NCBI GenBank assembly: GCA_017308235.1
Contig: JAFKFL010000008.1
Location: 310,001 to 374,000, forward strand
DNA: 64,000 nt
From: Alphaproteobacteria bacterium
GTDB taxonomy: Bacteria; Pseudomonadota; Alphaproteobacteria; Reyranellales; Reyranellaceae
Direction: 5' to 3'
The notes under the pieces are model-generated. The model saw nothing but the letters and a program-made list of their open reading frames with translations, had not been told where the DNA came from and searched no databases. Within the stretch, counting starts at the first letter, position 1. Every line of letters begins with the position of its first letter. Shown piece by piece: positions 27,078 to 35,663 of the stretch. Both the position numbers and the translations under genes were made by a program.

Positions 27078-28169
27078 CTAACTCCCGAAGTGTTTACGTA
27101 TTACCCCGACGATGTCGGACACTTGGGCGTCGCTGAGATGCACATGAACGGGTAGGCAGATACCTTGGGCGTGCAAACGCTCAGCCACCGGCAACGACTG
27201 CGGCTGGGCTGCCCTCAATTTTGGTTGCAGGTGCATTGGATAAAAGAAGCCTCTCGTCTGGATACCCGCCTTCTCGAGCGAGTTGGCCAGATTCTCGCGA
27301 TCAGCGGTTAGGAAGGGAAATCGAAAAGGCACTATGTCCGAACCTTGCAACACACGCATGATCCGGATGTCGCCGACCCCAGAAAGCCCCTCCGAATAGA
27401 GTCGCCACTTCGTTGCTCGGTCCTTGCGGATTGAGGCCAGCTTTTCCATCTGGCTTACACCGATTGCGCCTTGCAGGTCGGTTATACGAAAGTTCATGCC
27501 AAGCGAGGGATGCTCGAACGTCCCTGAATGAGGACGACCCTGATTCCGCAAAAGTCGAATACGATCCGCAAGTTGCTCCGAGTTCGTAACGACCACACCA
27601 CCTTCTCCAGTGGTGATCACCTTGTCCGAAAAGAGAGAGAAGGTGCCTACATCGCCAAACGTACCGGCATGGCGTCCATTAAAGCGTACAGAAAGGGCTT
27701 GAGCAGCATCCTCGAGCACACGCACGCCCTTCCTTTGGGCCACCGCCATGATGCCGTCCATGTCGCAAGACTGCCCGTAAATGTGCACAGGCATGATGGC
27801 CTTGGTACGTGGTCCGATCGCTTCTTCGAATGCTTCGGGTCGTGCATTGAATGTTTCGGGATCGGCGTCGACAAAGACTGGCTTGAATCCCGCAAAGAGC
27901 GCTGCAGTCGCAGAACCATAGAACGTAAAGGTCGGAACGACGATCTCATCGCCATGTTCCGGCTCCAAGGCAAGTGCCGCGAGAAATATGGCGAGAGTAC
28001 CATTCGGCGCAAAAAAGACGTGCTTTGCGCCAGTAAGTTCAATCAGCTTCTCTTGAAATAACTTGCAGTTGGGCCCTTCAGTGAGCCATCGCTGATGGAG
28101 CGAACGGTCGACCAACGTCTGTTCTGCCTCATCGACTGCCAAGTCCGCTTGCATTATTCGATAGTTCAT
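27078..28169 (-). CDS. DegT/DnrJ/EryC1 aminotransferase, GDP-perosamine-synthase-like
   Basis: This PLP-dependent sugar aminotransferase (363 residues from ATG 28169) transfers an amino group from glutamate to a 4-keto sugar. Lys183 in SLFSDKVITTGEGG is the Schiff-base lysine in the position seen in perosamine synthases. FFAPNGTLAIFLAALAL binds the cofactor phosphate, and LEDAAQAL carries the Asp that pairs with the PLP ring nitrogen. With gmd downstream in the operon, GDP-perosamine is the most likely product. GAAAGAGC precedes the chosen start; an in-frame longer start at 28256 lacks conservation. It is the first gene of a leftward operon of seven. Confidence 0.86.
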   Translation of the reverse strand: MNYRIMQADLAVDEAEQTLVDRSLHQRWLTEGPNCKLFQEKLIELTGAKHVFFAPNGTLAIFLAALALEPEHGDEIVVPTFTFYGSATAALFAGFKPVFVDADPETFNARPEAFEEAIGPRTKAIMPVHIYGQSCDMDGIMAVAQRKGVRVLEDAAQALSVRFNGRHAGTFGDVGTFSLFSDKVITTGEGGVVVTNSEQLADRIRLLRNQGRPHSGTFEHPSLGMNFRITDLQGAIGVSQMEKLASIRKDRATKWRLYSEGLSGVGDIRIMRVLQGSDIVPFRFPFLTADRENLANSLEKAGIQTRGFFYPMHLQPKLRAAQPQSLPVAERLHAQGICLPVHVHLSDAQVSDIVGVIRKHFGS

Positions 28170-28431
28170 AGCTCTTTCATAGCAGGATAGGCAGCGGATA
28201 GCACTGGTGATTTCTCGTGGCTGATCAATGCGTTGGAGCAGATTCACCCTGGCCAAGCAGTGCGGTCAAAACGGATGTCTGCTTGTGCCAGAGTTACCGG
28301 GTTGCCATGGCTTCTCTCATTTTATCTTGCTCAACCGCTTGATGCCATCGAAGAGTGCATCAGCGGGGTCGCTTGATGGTGTCAAGCTATTGTAGTGTAA
28401 GCGTCGTTATGGAAGCGGGAGGCGGCTGCTT

Positions 28432-29061
28432 ATGACCAAAGAGAAGAAGTCGAACGGCATGGCCGCCGACGGATGGAGAATTCTTGAAACCCACTATCCT
28501 TATCGAGATGAGTGGATTGCGCTCCGCAGCGAAAAGGTTCAGCTCCCAGATGAAACAATTCTCCAAGCCTATCACACAATCGAATTCCCGGATTGGGTCA
28601 ATGTCATTGCGCTGACCCCTGACTTCGACATCATCCTCGCCGAACAATATCGACATCCTGTCCGTAAACTGATGGTTGAATTCCCAGCTGGCGCTGTCGA
28701 TGACGGCGAAGAACCGTTGGCTGCGATCAAGCGGGAATTACTTGAAGAGACGGGGTACGCCAGTGACGAGTGGTACTTGTTGGGATCATGCGACGCCAAC
28801 CCAGCGCGCCAAACCAATCACTTGCACAGTTATTTGGCGCTGCGAGCGCGCAAGGTAGGCAAGCAATCACTCGGTCACGGCGAGTTCATTCGCACGCATC
28901 TTGTTCACTGGAAGGACTTTCGTGCGCGGATTGATTCGGGAATTTCGGATCTTCCCGCAATGCATTTCGCTTGCCTGGTTTGGCTTGAATCCTTTGCTAA
29001 GAACTCGCCCGATCTTACGATTAGACAACTGGCTGGAGCCAGCCGTAGCGGCACCGACTGA
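28432..29061 (+). CDS. Nudix hydrolase
   Basis: This Nudix pyrophosphohydrolase (209 residues) has a perfect Nudix box from Gly87 to Tyr109, with RELLEETGY as its catalytic helix. The preceding EQYRHPV and FPAGAVDDG resemble ADP-ribose and GDP-sugar pyrophosphatases (NudF/NudK type). In a GDP-sugar locus, hydrolysis or control of a nucleotide sugar is plausible. It stands alone, divergent from the aminotransferase operon. A GGGAGG lies about 10 bases before the ATG. Confidence 0.9.
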   Translation: MTKEKKSNGMAADGWRILETHYPYRDEWIALRSEKVQLPDETILQAYHTIEFPDWVNVIALTPDFDIILAEQYRHPVRKLMVEFPAGAVDDGEEPLAAIKRELLEETGYASDEWYLLGSCDANPARQTNHLHSYLALRARKVGKQSLGHGEFIRTHLVHWKDFRARIDSGISDLPAMHFACLVWLESFAKNSPDLTIRQLAGASRSGTD

Positions 29062-29413
29062 TTTGACTGCGGGATGTTAGATTCGTTGATTGATCCCGGA
29101 CTAGATGCCGACCTTACAAGGCAATCGGACCGCTCTACTGAACTCCACGCCCACAGGTAAAAACCGGCATTGCTTCACCCGGCCGATGCTGTCTTTGTCC
29201 TTTGTCGCGTCTCAAATCGCGCAGACTCCTACCAGTTCACCGAATTGCTCGACCAACTCCGGCACCTAGGGCATAAGGCTGCCCATTCTCAGCCGATGGG
29301 CAAAGTCGATTCAAGCACGTACTATGTGCCAAACAAGCAGAGGTCGCGCAGACGGCGAAAACCAAATAAATAATGGGGAAAGGTTGTGACTGGAAAGACG
29401 AGAGCCTAGGCGC
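29062..29413. other. Gene-free stretch between Nudix and glycosyltransferase genes
   Basis: About 350 bases without a convincing gene. A 67-codon frame at 29170-29373 (+) has no recognisable domain or ribosome-binding site. On the minus strand, 29105-29152 loosely resembles a tRNA D-arm and anticodon arm but cannot be folded into a tRNA. The stretch near 29360-29400 is less GC-rich and may hold the promoter for the downstream glycosyltransferase operon. Confidence 0.5.
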
Positions 29414-30454
29414 ATGGATGTGCTGTCGCACAACCACCTGAACGGGCAGGCTGACGAACGGTTCATGGCATCTGCGAAATTGCCCCGGGTTGGCGTCGTC
29501 ATCGCCAACCACAATAACGCTGCCTATGTCGGTGAGGCGATCGTCTCGGCTTCGCGTCAGACCGTTCGCAATCTCGAGGTCATCATCGTCGATGACGCTT
29601 CGACCGACTGTTCCGATCAGGTCATTCGCGAGACGCTGGCCAAATTGGACGATCCGCGCTTTCGCTACATCAGGCTGGAGACGAATCATGGCCAGACCGG
29701 CGCCATTCGATGCGGCGTGGCCGAACTCAGCACACCTTTTGTCTGTTTCCTCGATTCGGACGATGTCTGGTACGACAACTTCATCGAGCGCCATCTCGCC
29801 GCCCACTTGAATGCCGACTATCCGGTCGCCTTCACCTACTGCGATTCGCACTTCATCAATGGCGACGGCGAACTGCTGGCCGGGACGGCATGGTGGTTCG
29901 AGCTGCCGCGCAAGCATGAGCAGCATCGTCCGATCGATCCGGAGACTGTTCCCCAGATAGATCCGGCCGCGGGCCGGGCGCACTTTGCCGCGAGTCCGAC
30001 CATGACCTTTCATGGCCACTGGACGCCATATTGGTCGTCCAACAGCACGGCGGCCATGATGTTCCGACGCGATATCGTCGCGTTACTGCTGCCCGACAAG
30101 GACGAGCAACTCCCGCTCTATCTCGACTTCTACTTGTCGACTTTCTGCGTTTTGATCATCGGTGGCATTGCCGTGCACGAGGCGCTCTATGCTTATCGCA
30201 TGCATGGTAAGAACAAGCATTCCAACGGCCTTATGCTGGGCGGCGCCTCTCAAACGTCGCGCAAGGACTGGGGAGGGATCAGTGAGCGCGTGTTTGATCT
30301 CATCTTGAAGGTCATGCTTGAGCGGCGAGAAACACTGACGGGGGCCATAGGTGGCATGCGCTATGATCAGGCGGTGAACACAATCCGTTTTGCCATCAGA
30401 AGATCGCGGCGAAAGCCCTGGATTAGTCAGTTGATGGCAATGGTGGGGCTCTAA
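29414..30454 (+). CDS. Family 2 glycosyltransferase
   Basis: The 346-residue GT2 enzyme has VGVVIANHNNAAYVGEAIVSA at the start of the GT-A fold, VIIVDDASTD as the first acidic site and FLDSDDVWY as the metal-binding DxD equivalent near residue 115. The C-terminal half shows no transmembrane pair, so it is a soluble or peripherally bound transferase adding a sugar to a lipid-linked glycan. An ATG at 29465 is a possible alternative start. Its stop is one base from the AGE-family gene, so the two are an operon. Confidence 0.86.
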   Translation: MDVLSHNHLNGQADERFMASAKLPRVGVVIANHNNAAYVGEAIVSASRQTVRNLEVIIVDDASTDCSDQVIRETLAKLDDPRFRYIRLETNHGQTGAIRCGVAELSTPFVCFLDSDDVWYDNFIERHLAAHLNADYPVAFTYCDSHFINGDGELLAGTAWWFELPRKHEQHRPIDPETVPQIDPAAGRAHFAASPTMTFHGHWTPYWSSNSTAAMMFRRDIVALLLPDKDEQLPLYLDFYLSTFCVLIIGGIAVHEALYAYRMHGKNKHSNGLMLGGASQTSRKDWGGISERVFDLILKVMLERRETLTGAIGGMRYDQAVNTIRFAIRRSRRKPWISQLMAMVGL

Positions 30455-30455
30455 A

Positions 30456-31631
30456 GTGACCGAGATTGCTTTGAAAGAGAGTGCGGCGCTTTTGCGTAAC
30501 TGGACCATCCGCGAGGCCCTGCCGCTCTGGGCGACGGCCGGATTTGACTCCGCGACGGGGCGGTTTCGCGAGACCCTGACGCTCAAGGGCGAGCCCATGC
30601 TCGAGGGGCCAACTCGGTTGATCACACAGGCGCGCCAGGTCTTTTCCTATGCCCTTGCGGCCCGGCGGGGCTGGTATCCTGGCGCCAATACGGTCGTAGA
30701 AAGTGCCTATGACGCCATGGTGCGCGATTACCATGAGCCCGACGGCGGGGGCGGGTGGGTATACTCCGTCCATGGCGACGGCCGCATTGGCGATGCGCGG
30801 CGAGATCTCTACAGCCATGCCTTTGCACTTCTGGCGATCAGCTCCTACATCCGCGCGACCGGCCGTCGGGAAGCCTTGGCCCTCGCCGATCAAACGCTGG
30901 CCTACATCGACCGCGATATGCATGCGCCGCGTTCGGGCGGCTACCTCGAAGGTTTGCCACTCACCGGGGCGCCGCGGCGCCAGAACCCGCACATGCATCT
31001 CTTCGAAGCATTGCTCTCCTTATGGATGACTACACGCGAACACCGCTACTTGGCGCGCGCCGGCGAAATTTTCGGCCTCTTCACGTCGCGCTTCTTCCGG
31101 GCTCCTGGAATCCTTGGCGAATATTTCGACGAGGCTCTACAACCAGCAGCCGGTGAGAAGGGAACTATCATAGAGCCTGGGCATCATTCGGAATGGGTGT
31201 GGCTGCTGCGATGGTTCGAGCGGGAGACTGGTCGATCCGTGCAACCCTATGTCGATGCTCTCTATGCCCATGCTGCCCGTCACGGTTATGACGAAGCGGG
31301 ACTAATGGTGGACGAGGTGCAGATCGACGGCATGCACCGACTACCGACGCATCGGACCTGGCCAATGACCGAGGCACTCAAGGCCAATGTGGCGGAGGTA
31401 GCCGCTGGTCGTCCTGGAGCCGCGGCGAAGGCTGCCGAGGTGGCGACTCTGCTTCACCGGCACTTCCTCACGGCGGCCCATCCCGGCGGCTGGATGGATC
31501 GACTCGATATCAAGAACGCAGCGGCGGCACCGAATATGCCGGCGAGCACGTTCTACCATGTGCTATGCGCGATCGATGAACTCGACCGTGTTGCCGAGGA
31601 ATATAAGACCGATGCCAAACATAGCGTGTGA
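30456..31631 (+). CDS. AGE-family sugar epimerase/isomerase
   Basis: The 391-residue protein of the N-acylglucosamine 2-epimerase superfamily adopts an (alpha/alpha)6 barrel. Family marks include DLYSHAFALLAISSY, NPHMHLFEALL and EPGHHSEWVWLL near residue 235 with paired histidines. Members include mannose-6-phosphate isomerase-like and aldose-ketose isomerase enzymes. A role in fructose-6-phosphate/mannose-6-phosphate supply to the GDP-mannose branch would fit the locus, but sulfoquinovose- or glucosamine-type activities are possible. It starts at GTG 30456. Confidence 0.84.
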   Translation: MTEIALKESAALLRNWTIREALPLWATAGFDSATGRFRETLTLKGEPMLEGPTRLITQARQVFSYALAARRGWYPGANTVVESAYDAMVRDYHEPDGGGGWVYSVHGDGRIGDARRDLYSHAFALLAISSYIRATGRREALALADQTLAYIDRDMHAPRSGGYLEGLPLTGAPRRQNPHMHLFEALLSLWMTTREHRYLARAGEIFGLFTSRFFRAPGILGEYFDEALQPAAGEKGTIIEPGHHSEWVWLLRWFERETGRSVQPYVDALYAHAARHGYDEAGLMVDEVQIDGMHRLPTHRTWPMTEALKANVAEVAAGRPGAAAKAAEVATLLHRHFLTAAHPGGWMDRLDIKNAAAAPNMPASTFYHVLCAIDELDRVAEEYKTDAKHSV

Positions 31632-31636
31632 TAGCG

Positions 31637-32818
31637 CTATGCCGCCACGCGCAAAACTCCACTGTTAAGGACGCCGGACGTTGTCCCGCCGTATGCGGCG
31701 TTTCGGATCAAAAGGTATTTCGGTGGATCAGGTTTATCGGTTACCAACGTGAGACGTTGAGGCGCAGGTCGCGCATCCAACGCCAACTCGCGACTTATGA
31801 AATCAAGGGAGTCTTCGCCAGTTAGAACGAATCCGGCGGATCCAGATGACAATGAAACCTCGAGATCGACTGCCCATCGGATGCCTTTGTCGATTGGCAC
31901 ACGGCTGGCAAAATCTGACGCTTTCAATTCAATCCGGCCGACGAAGTACCATATCGGCACAGTGCATTGAAAGGCGAGTGCAGTGCCCTCTTGTTTGATT
32001 TGCCCACTCATCGTTTGCGTCGGTAGGCCGAGGATGTCGGCAGTGTGATGCCTCGCTTCGATCTCGGACGCCGACAAATTCGAGCGAACGGGCGCATCGA
32101 CGCGGAGGTCCACCCAACCATATTGCCCACCGCCGAATTTGTAATCGAGGATGGTTGTCGTGGTGGCAGGAAAGAGGCGTTGCTTAATGCGTTCGACGTC
32201 ATACCACTCCGCCCAAGGAGTACGCTCGCCATCCGTGAGCTTTCCAAATTCGGAGAAAGGCAGCTTGCCTTGTCGGAGCCAGCGCTCGTAAGGGTAGAAA
32301 AGTTCAATCCAGCGTCCGCCTGGAGTCAGTCGCTGCAGAAGGATCTGCGTTTCTTTTCTAGCGATCTCGAACGGAGCGTGGTGAAGAGAGCCGTTGGCCC
32401 ATACGACGTCGATGGTTCCCGTCACACCCTCGAGCGTCTCGGGTGTCTCGATCCACAAATACTCAGCTTGCGCAGAAAGTCCCAACAAATCGACTAGTCT
32501 CTTAACGTAGGTGAGGTTGTCCTTGACGATATCGGTGAATATCCAGCGGGCTCCGGTCCGCATGAAATAGACGCCGTCGAAGCCCAATCCTGAACCTACT
32601 TCGATTACCCTGCGACCGGCGAAGGACTCATTGTACAGTGTCTGATACCACCCACGATGGTTCGCATCGCTTGCCGCTCTGTCCATCGCGTGCCAGTGCT
32701 CTAACAGTGCCTCATCCGAACTCTTAAGAAGGTCGGTTGAATAGATGCGCCCGACGAGATCTCCTCCTGCAGGCACTTCACGCCACTTTTCTCGCGATAT
32801 GTCCAGAAAATCGATCAT
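31637..32818 (-). CDS. SAM-dependent methyltransferase with C-terminal beta-rich extension
   Basis: This two-part protein (393 residues from ATG 32818, preceded by GAGAGG) carries a class I methyltransferase in the first half: VIEVGSGLGFDGVYFM, then FTDIVKDNL, and VVWANGSLHH. From about residue 265 a region rich in alternating polar and hydrophobic residues follows (WAVDLEVSLSSGSAGFVL and similar), which may be a jelly-roll or carbohydrate-binding module. A longer start at 32896 is possible. It converges on the AGE gene with 5 bases between. Substrate unknown, probably a glycan. Confidence 0.78.
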   Translation of the reverse strand: MIDFLDISREKWREVPAGGDLVGRIYSTDLLKSSDEALLEHWHAMDRAASDANHRGWYQTLYNESFAGRRVIEVGSGLGFDGVYFMRTGARWIFTDIVKDNLTYVKRLVDLLGLSAQAEYLWIETPETLEGVTGTIDVVWANGSLHHAPFEIARKETQILLQRLTPGGRWIELFYPYERWLRQGKLPFSEFGKLTDGERTPWAEWYDVERIKQRLFPATTTTILDYKFGGGQYGWVDLRVDAPVRSNLSASEIEARHHTADILGLPTQTMSGQIKQEGTALAFQCTVPIWYFVGRIELKASDFASRVPIDKGIRWAVDLEVSLSSGSAGFVLTGEDSLDFISRELALDARPAPQRLTLVTDKPDPPKYLLIRNAAYGGTTSGVLNSGVLRVAA

Positions 32819-32905
32819 AGCCTCTCGCTGGGAAAGCCGAAAAAGACACCTCGTAGCTTCTACCAGAGGGTATATGTTGCGTAAATATAGCGACATGGCT
32901 GGATG

Positions 32906-32939
32906 CCGGACATATGCGTACTCCGGACATATGCGTACT
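32906..32939. repeat. Perfect 17-bp tandem duplication
   Basis: CCGGACATATGCGTACT occurs twice with no spacer at 32906-32922 and 32923-32939. It lies in the 200-base region between the divergent methyltransferase (start 32818) and manC (start 33023), where the promoters of both must be. Each copy contains the palindrome CATATG. It may be an operator, a recent slippage event, or a remnant of recombination. Confidence 0.8.
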
Positions 32940-33022
32940 AATGTAGGGGTTGTGCGTTTGCGCCGGGCTGCGTACGAGGGGAATAAACAGAGGAGGCAGA
33001 TCTTCCTGCGTGAACATTAGAA

Positions 33023-34435
33023 ATGTCGATTGTCATCCCGGTTGTTTTGGTTGGAGGTTCAGGTAAGCGCCTGTGGCCGCTCTCGCGCGAAAGCATGCCC
33101 AAGCAATTCGTGCCTTTGCTCGGCAAGCTGTCGACATTCCAGCAGACCTTGATGCGGGTCGCTGATGATACGCTGTTCGGGCGCCCGGTAATCGCGACCA
33201 ATGACAGCTACCGATTCACCGCTGAGCAGCAGGCGCGAGAGGTCGGGATCGAGATCGACCTGCTGATCGAACCCGCACGTCGCGACTCGGGGCCGGCCAT
33301 CGGCGCTGCAGCCGCCTACGCGAAGAGCATCGGCGCCGAGGCCGTGTTGGCGCTCGCTTCCGACCACCTTGTTGTCGGGGAGGAGGCGTTTCGCGCCGAT
33401 TGCCGCGCCGGCGTAGGCGTGGTGAGCCAAGGGGGCATCGTGACCTTTGGCATTCCTCCGACGGAACCCAAGACTGACTACGGGTATATACGCGGCGGAG
33501 CCGAGAGGATCGGTAAGGTATGTAAGGTTGCTGCCTTCGTGGAGAAACCGGATGCGCAAACCGCATTGCGCTACCTCTCCGAGGGCCTACTCTGGAACAG
33601 TGGAAATTTCTTGTTTCCGCCAGCGTTGCTGTTGTCGGAGATGGCACGTTTCGAACCCGCCATGGCAGCGGCGGCAGAGGAAGCCGTTGCCAAGGCGACC
33701 AAACAAGGTTCGACGGTCTTTCTTGATGCCACAGCTTTCGCAAAGGCGCCGGCCAAATCGATCGACTACGCGGTGATGGAGCGGACCGACAAATGCTGGG
33801 TCGTGCCGGCGACATTCCGCTGGTCTGATCTCGGTACCTGGGGGGCGATGCTGGATATCGGCGAAGCCGACAGTGCCGGCAATGTCACCGAAGGTCCGGT
33901 CGAACTCGATGAAGTGCGCAATTCCTATGTCCGCTCCGACGGCCCGCTGACCGCTGTGATCGGCGTCGAGAATCTGGTGGTTGTGGCAATGGCGGACGCC
34001 GTGCTCGTCGGCCACCATGACGACTTGCCGCGACTGAAGGATGTCGTCCAGCGTATGTCGGACAGCAACCACAAGGCGGCAACCGAGCACCCAAGGATCC
34101 ATCGCTCCTGGGGGAGCGCCGAAGAGATTTCCCGTGGTGCGTACTTTAGGGCGAAGTATCTCACGATAACCCCAGGAGAGCGGCTGGCTTTGCAGAGCCA
34201 TAGACGCCGGGACAAGCACTGGCTCGTCGTAAATGGAATCGGCGAACTGTTGCTGGATGGCAGGAGGCGTACATTGGCGGCCAACGAGTCGGTGCTGATT
34301 TCCCGGAACAGCCCTCATGGTCTGCGCAACCCCGGCCCTGCCGTACTCGAATTCATCGAGGTCCAAACCGGCGAGCACCTCGACGAAGAGGATTTCGTTC
34401 GCTATGAGGAAGCCCCTGCGGCTAGTGATCCTTAA
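33023..34435 (+). CDS. manC: Mannose-1-phosphate guanylyltransferase / mannose-6-phosphate isomerase
   Basis: ManC makes GDP-mannose from GTP and mannose-1-phosphate. The 470-residue bifunctional form has the nucleotidyltransferase motif VGGSGKRLWPLSRE with MPKQF just after, at residues 10-29. PTEPKTDYGYI and FVEKPD follow, then a C-terminal cupin (about 360-465) whose SHRRRDKHW and SPHGLRN carry the metal-binding histidines of the type II phosphomannose isomerase. It supplies the gmd branch of the island. It stands first in a rightward set of three genes, with the 17-bp tandem repeat upstream. Confidence 0.93.
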   Translation: MSIVIPVVLVGGSGKRLWPLSRESMPKQFVPLLGKLSTFQQTLMRVADDTLFGRPVIATNDSYRFTAEQQAREVGIEIDLLIEPARRDSGPAIGAAAAYAKSIGAEAVLALASDHLVVGEEAFRADCRAGVGVVSQGGIVTFGIPPTEPKTDYGYIRGGAERIGKVCKVAAFVEKPDAQTALRYLSEGLLWNSGNFLFPPALLLSEMARFEPAMAAAAEEAVAKATKQGSTVFLDATAFAKAPAKSIDYAVMERTDKCWVVPATFRWSDLGTWGAMLDIGEADSAGNVTEGPVELDEVRNSYVRSDGPLTAVIGVENLVVVAMADAVLVGHHDDLPRLKDVVQRMSDSNHKAATEHPRIHRSWGSAEEISRGAYFRAKYLTITPGERLALQSHRRRDKHWLVVNGIGELLLDGRRRTLAANESVLISRNSPHGLRNPGPAVLEFIEVQTGEHLDEEDFVRYEEAPAASDP

Positions 34436-34506
34436 ATGGGACGTCCTTCGCGCGAGCGAGTCGATGAGGATAGTTGGAGTGACTATATGTCTGGGCAGGG
34501 CTCTGT

Positions 34507-35640
34507 TTGAGTGAGACCGATATTGTGACAAGGCTTCCTGACAGGATCGTGGACGCTTGGCGGAAGAGCTTCGACTTCCTCACCGGACGACGGCTGGCTA
34601 TCTATCCCAAGACGAAAGAAGAGGGAGCTTTCCTGCACGCCCATGCTTTGGCGCGAGCCGGTGACCTCAAGGGAGCCGTGGCCACCTTGAATGGCATTGT
34701 CGCAACGGCCCCGGATGTCGCTGCGGCGTTCGAGGCGCAGGGCGAATTCCTCGACATGCTGGGACAGACCGAAAAAGCGATGTCCCTGTACGAGGCGAGC
34801 CGCAAGCTCAAGAAGGGGCTTCGTCCCGGGGCACCAGACCGGCCTTTCTTCCTGCGACGTGCCAGCCGCGCAACCGCTGAAATAGCTTCCTATACTTCGG
34901 TCGTTCAGAATGTGAAGCATAGGGTGCTGCCGCTCATTGCCCGCGGCAATGCCTTTCTTTCGGAAGGGCAGCCGGCTGAGGCGCTGACCGACTATGAAGC
35001 TGCCTTGAAGTTGAAACCGGGACTTCCCGACGTGTTGGGCCTGAAGGCAGAAGCGCTCCTCATGTTGGGCCGGTTCGCTCAGGCTGCGGCGACATTCGAC
35101 GGCGCCTGCACTGCACAACCGCGAAATACCGACTTCCTGAGCGGGCGAGCGATTGCACGGCTCGCGCTAGGGCGCCTTGAGGATGCAGACGTCGACTGGC
35201 GCCATCAGCTCGATCTCCTCCCGCGCGAACTCGCTTCGGCCCGAGCCTGCGTGGCGTTGCGACTCGCAGACTATGAGAAAGCCGTGCCTGAGCTGGAGCG
35301 CGCTCTAGAGAAGGAACCGCACGATCCTTATTGGCAGCTCTATCGAATGACTGCGCTGAGGCGCCTCGGTCACCCCATATCCACCAGCTTTCCTGAGTTG
35401 AAGACCTGGCCGGGACCTTTGCTCGGCCTCCACATCAAGGCGATGTCGGCAGAAGAACTACTGGCTCAGGCCGACACTCCCCAATGGAAGGCAGAAGCGC
35501 TCTTCCAACTCGGTGTGCTTGCGTTGCGGGACGATCCGGCAGAAGCTCGGCGTCGCTTCGACGAAGTTGTCAGCAAGGCGCCCCCCTCGATGATCGAATA
35601 CGCCGCGGCGCGCCACGAATTAGCCCGTCTCGGGTCCTGA
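34507..35640 (+). CDS. Tetratricopeptide-repeat protein
   Basis: The 377-residue protein consists mainly of helical pairs. RGNAFLSEGQPAEALTDYEAALKLKPG and the following KAEALLMLGRFAQAAATFDGA are clear TPR units near residues 145-210, with weaker repeats on both sides. No signal peptide is visible. TPR proteins in glycan loci often scaffold transferases or control chain length. The start is a TTG at 34507 behind GGGCAGGG; GTG 34525 is an alternative. It ends 23 bases before the large glycosyltransferase-like gene, suggesting a functional pair. Confidence 0.78.
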   Translation: MSETDIVTRLPDRIVDAWRKSFDFLTGRRLAIYPKTKEEGAFLHAHALARAGDLKGAVATLNGIVATAPDVAAAFEAQGEFLDMLGQTEKAMSLYEASRKLKKGLRPGAPDRPFFLRRASRATAEIASYTSVVQNVKHRVLPLIARGNAFLSEGQPAEALTDYEAALKLKPGLPDVLGLKAEALLMLGRFAQAAATFDGACTAQPRNTDFLSGRAIARLALGRLEDADVDWRHQLDLLPRELASARACVALRLADYEKAVPELERALEKEPHDPYWQLYRMTALRRLGHPISTSFPELKTWPGPLLGLHIKAMSAEELLAQADTPQWKAEALFQLGVLALRDDPAEARRRFDEVVSKAPPSMIEYAAARHELARLGS

Positions 35641-35663
35641 GTGTCGCAGCGAGCGAGGATTCA

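Noticed and set aside
29062..29152. tRNA-like run on the minus strand, with D-arm-like AGTTCAGTAGAGC and a CCGAT/GTCGG stem around TTGT
   Set aside because: The would-be anticodon loop has 11 bases, the acceptor stem and TpsiC arm are missing, and no 3' end can be drawn.
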